Of a stretch of 6,289 nt of DNA, positions 4,570-6,289 are shown in pieces (the stretch's first letter is position 1; every line of letters begins with the position of its first letter). The notes beneath the pieces are model-generated. The model was not told the origin of the DNA. It saw nothing but the letters and a program-made list of their open reading frames with translations, and searched no databases. The translations under genes were made by a program, and so were the position numbers. Source of the DNA: Geobacteraceae bacterium (GTDB lineage: Bacteria > Desulfobacterota > Desulfuromonadia > Geobacterales > Geobacteraceae); contig JAAZOO010000470.1 of the NCBI GenBank assembly GCA_012797715.1, forward strand, positions 1-6,289. Reading direction: 5' to 3'.

Positions 4570-5829
4570 CTAGCGGACATAATCCGCCCTGGAAAAGGAA
4601 TATTCGAAATTCATGTGGTCCGTATAGGTTCCATCCAGAATTGCGGCAACGTCTTCGGTAAAAACGAGCTCTTCATCCGTGGGGATGACGAAGACCTTGA
4701 TCGGCGAATCGTCGGTCGTGATGAGACACTCTTTCCCCTTGACCGCTTCCCGGTTTCTTTCCCTGTCAAAGTGAATACCCATATGCTCAAGGCCGTGGCA
4801 GGCCATTTCGCGGATCTGCCAGCCGCGCTCGCCGACGCCGGCGGTGAAAACAACCGCATCCAGTCTCCCAAGAACCGCCATATAGCTGCCGATATACTTC
4901 CTCAGCCGGTAGGCTTCGATGTCCATGGCAAGCTTGCAGGTCTTGTCTCCCTTTTCGGCATGCATCACCACGTCCCGGCGGTCGGTATACTTTCCGGTGA
5001 TCCCGAGAATGCCGCTCTTTTTGTTCAGGATCGAGTCAATCTCGGATGCCGAGAGTCCTTCTATCTGCATCATGAAGCCGGGAATCGCAGGATCGATGTC
5101 GCCGCAGCGGGTCCCCATCACCGCTCCCTCCAGGGGCGTGAGGCCCATGCTGGTATCGACGGAAACGCCGTTTCTGATGGCGCAATGGGAAACGCCGTTT
5201 CCGATATGCATGGTAATGATATTGGTGTCCTTCGGCTTCTTGCCCAGCATGACCGCAGCACGTTTCGATACATACAGGTGGGATGTGCCGTGGAAGCCGT
5301 AGCGGCGGACACCGTAGCGCACATACCAGTCATAGGGCAGCGGATAGATATAGGCGTAGTCGGGCATGGTCTGATGGAAAGCCGTATCGAAAATGGCCAC
5401 GTTGGGGACATTGGGCAGCACCGCCATCATGGCCTCGATGCCCGCGATGTTGGGCGGGTTGTGGAGAGGAGCGAGGTGCTGCACGGCCTTGACGGCAGTG
5501 AGAACGTCTTCATCGATCAGCACGGACTTGGTAAACTGCTCTCCGCCGTGCACGACGCGGTGACCGACCGCTGATATCTGGCTGATATCGGGAAGAACGC
5601 CGTGTTCGGGATCCGTGAGGGTCTTGATGATAAGGTCCATTGCAACGTTATGGTTCGGGCACTCCGATTCCTTTTTATACTTCTGACGACCCGGCACCTC
5701 GTGCTGGATGAAGGAGCCGCCCACGACAACCCTCTCCACAACCCCTTTCGCAATAACCTCTTTGTTTTTCCAGTCAAAAAGCTGGTACTTGACAGACGAA
5801 CTGCCACAGTTAATGGCCAGAATATCCAT
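4570..5829 (-). CDS. ackA: Acetate kinase
   Basis: 419 residues, slightly longer than the usual 400 because of a tail after about residue 400. Acetate kinase (ASKHA fold, cytosolic) makes ATP from acetyl phosphate + ADP, releasing acetate. The catalytic set known from the Methanosarcina thermophila enzyme is present at the same numbers: Asn7, Ser10 and Ser12 (INCGSSSVKY), Arg91 (GHRVVHGG), His123 (LHNPPN), Asp148 (FDTAFHQTMP), His180 (YGFHGTSH), Asn211 (HIGNG), Arg241 (GTRCGDIDP), and the C-terminal Glu at 386 (PTDEEL). TAGVGER (329-335) is the late nucleotide-site motif. GGAGG at 5837-5841, seven bases from ATG 5827-5829, supports the start. It forms the last step after the dehydrogenase and Pta but is transcribed towards pta rather than with it. 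Butyrate or propionate kinase is less likely given this match. Confidence 0.97.
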   Translation of the reverse strand: MDILAINCGSSSVKYQLFDWKNKEVIAKGVVERVVVGGSFIQHEVPGRQKYKKESECPNHNVAMDLIIKTLTDPEHGVLPDISQISAVGHRVVHGGEQFTKSVLIDEDVLTAVKAVQHLAPLHNPPNIAGIEAMMAVLPNVPNVAIFDTAFHQTMPDYAYIYPLPYDWYVRYGVRRYGFHGTSHLYVSKRAAVMLGKKPKDTNIITMHIGNGVSHCAIRNGVSVDTSMGLTPLEGAVMGTRCGDIDPAIPGFMMQIEGLSASEIDSILNKKSGILGITGKYTDRRDVVMHAEKGDKTCKLAMDIEAYRLRKYIGSYMAVLGRLDAVVFTAGVGERGWQIREMACHGLEHMGIHFDRERNREAVKGKECLITTDDSPIKVFVIPTDEELVFTEDVAAILDGTYTDHMNFEYSFSRADYVR

Positions 5830-6228
5830 TTACCTTCCTCCCGTACGGTTTGTTGTCATCAAAATTTTTTTAGGGTGATGAAATTGATCGGAAATGCCTG
5901 ATGCATGAACATCGGTGGCTTAATGAGGCACTGAAAAAAGATCGGTATTTTATACACCAGCAGACTGCCGAATACAACATTTTTATAGCGCTACCGCCCA
6001 ATCCTTCAGAGAACGTAAAGGCGTATCATACTGTTTTTCCGTTTTTTTTGCCGTTTCGCGTCACAACGGACAGCCTGTTGTTTTATTAGTATTCTTACAT
6101 TTTTTGAGTCTGTTTTTTATTTAAATGGAATTTTTTTTAATTATAATCAAACCCTCCGGTCCCGGATCCCTGCTTTCCTGCAAACGCACGTATCCACCTG
6201 TCTCAACCACCACAAACCTGAGCAACAG
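5830..6228. other. AT-rich intergenic region upstream of ackA
   Basis: About 400 bases with no supported gene. It holds the ackA Shine-Dalgarno and possible promoter, then many A and T runs (6035-6050, 6112-6140) that could bend DNA or act as promoter-upstream elements. ACAACGG at 6063-6069 can pair with CC-T-GTTGT (6074-6081) with one bulge, followed by T on the plus strand, but no plus-strand gene ends there. A 62-codon plus-strand frame from 5901 has no Shine-Dalgarno, no family resemblance and crosses the ackA promoter, so it is not called. Confidence 0.55.
5949..5977 (-). promoter_or_regulatory. Possible ackA promoter
   Basis: On the minus strand TTGTAT (5972-5977), a 17-base spacer and TATAAA (5949-5954). 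The -10 matches five of six; the -35 only three. The predicted start near 5942 would give a leader of about 112 bases. Other AT-rich stretches upstream (for example TATAAA just beyond 5980) could serve instead, so this is tentative. Confidence 0.35.
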
Positions 6229-6289
6229 CTACCGGCGAATCACTTCCCGGACCGTCACGCCGTCGGCCCCGACTATCCTGACGCTGAGA
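6229..6289 (-). CDS. C-terminal end of an unidentified protein (partial)
   Basis: On the minus strand a frame open to the window edge ends at TAG 6229-6231 with LSVRIVGADGVTVREVIRR. The GC-rich codons change sharply to AT-rich DNA right after the stop, and the composition looks like a real protein end (a strand followed by a short basic helix). Twenty codons are too few to name a family. The gene would lie upstream of ackA in the same direction; the roughly 400-base gap argues against an operon. Confidence 0.4.
   Translation of the reverse strand, partial: LSVRIVGADGVTVREVIRR

Noticed and set aside
4447..5574. Plus-strand open frame of 375 codons antisense to ackA
   Set aside because: It lies opposite a certain acetate kinase with all catalytic residues. 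It is His- and Gly-rich as expected of a complementary-frame shadow, has no Shine-Dalgarno and crosses the shared terminator.
5901..6089. 62-codon plus-strand frame upstream of ackA
   Set aside because: No Shine-Dalgarno, no family resemblance, and it overlaps the ackA control region.
1..6289. CRISPR arrays, tRNA or rRNA genes, insertion sequences, toxin-antitoxin or phage genes
   Set aside because: I looked for regular repeat-spacer patterns, tRNA-like cloverleaf ends, transposase motifs and terminal inverted repeats and saw none.

Overview
This window looks like bacterial chromosome from an anaerobe that makes or oxidises acetaldehyde and ends in acetate. Evidence is a stand-alone CoA-acylating acetaldehyde dehydrogenase, a short phosphotransacetylase and an acetate kinase in about 4.4 kb, with canonical Shine-Dalgarno sites, sigma70-like promoters and intrinsic terminators. 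Coding DNA is moderately GC-rich and the intergenic DNA is distinctly AT-rich. The phylum cannot be fixed from the sequence. The acetate kinase style recalls spirochaete or deltaproteobacterial enzymes, but that is an impression from memory.

Layout, left to right. 1-345 has no convincing gene but holds a terminator for the next gene. 346-1119 (-) is a full-length member of the FolE2 (GTP cyclohydrolase IB) family in which nearly all catalytic motifs are replaced. Upstream of it are a long leader, a promoter with a perfect -35 box, and operator-like repeats. A strong terminator at 1375-1401 insulates it from 1482-2837 (-), the acylating aldehyde dehydrogenase. A 642-base divergent intergenic region follows, with a Rex-box-like palindrome, a dehydrogenase promoter whose spacer contains nine consecutive G, several palindromes and the pta promoter. 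pta (3480-4481, +) and ackA (4570-5829, -) converge on one bidirectional terminator. The right end is AT-rich, with the last codons of an unidentified gene on the minus strand.

The three metabolic genes form a complete route: acetaldehyde + CoA + NAD+ to acetyl-CoA (dehydrogenase), acetyl-CoA to acetyl phosphate (Pta), acetyl phosphate + ADP to acetate + ATP (AckA). Each gene has its own transcription unit. The source of the aldehyde (ethanol, ethanolamine, threonine, isethionate or other) is not encoded here.

The best candidates for something new are the FolE2-family protein without its catalytic residues, and the poly-G tract between the -35 and -10 boxes of the dehydrogenase promoter, which could make that promoter phase-variable.
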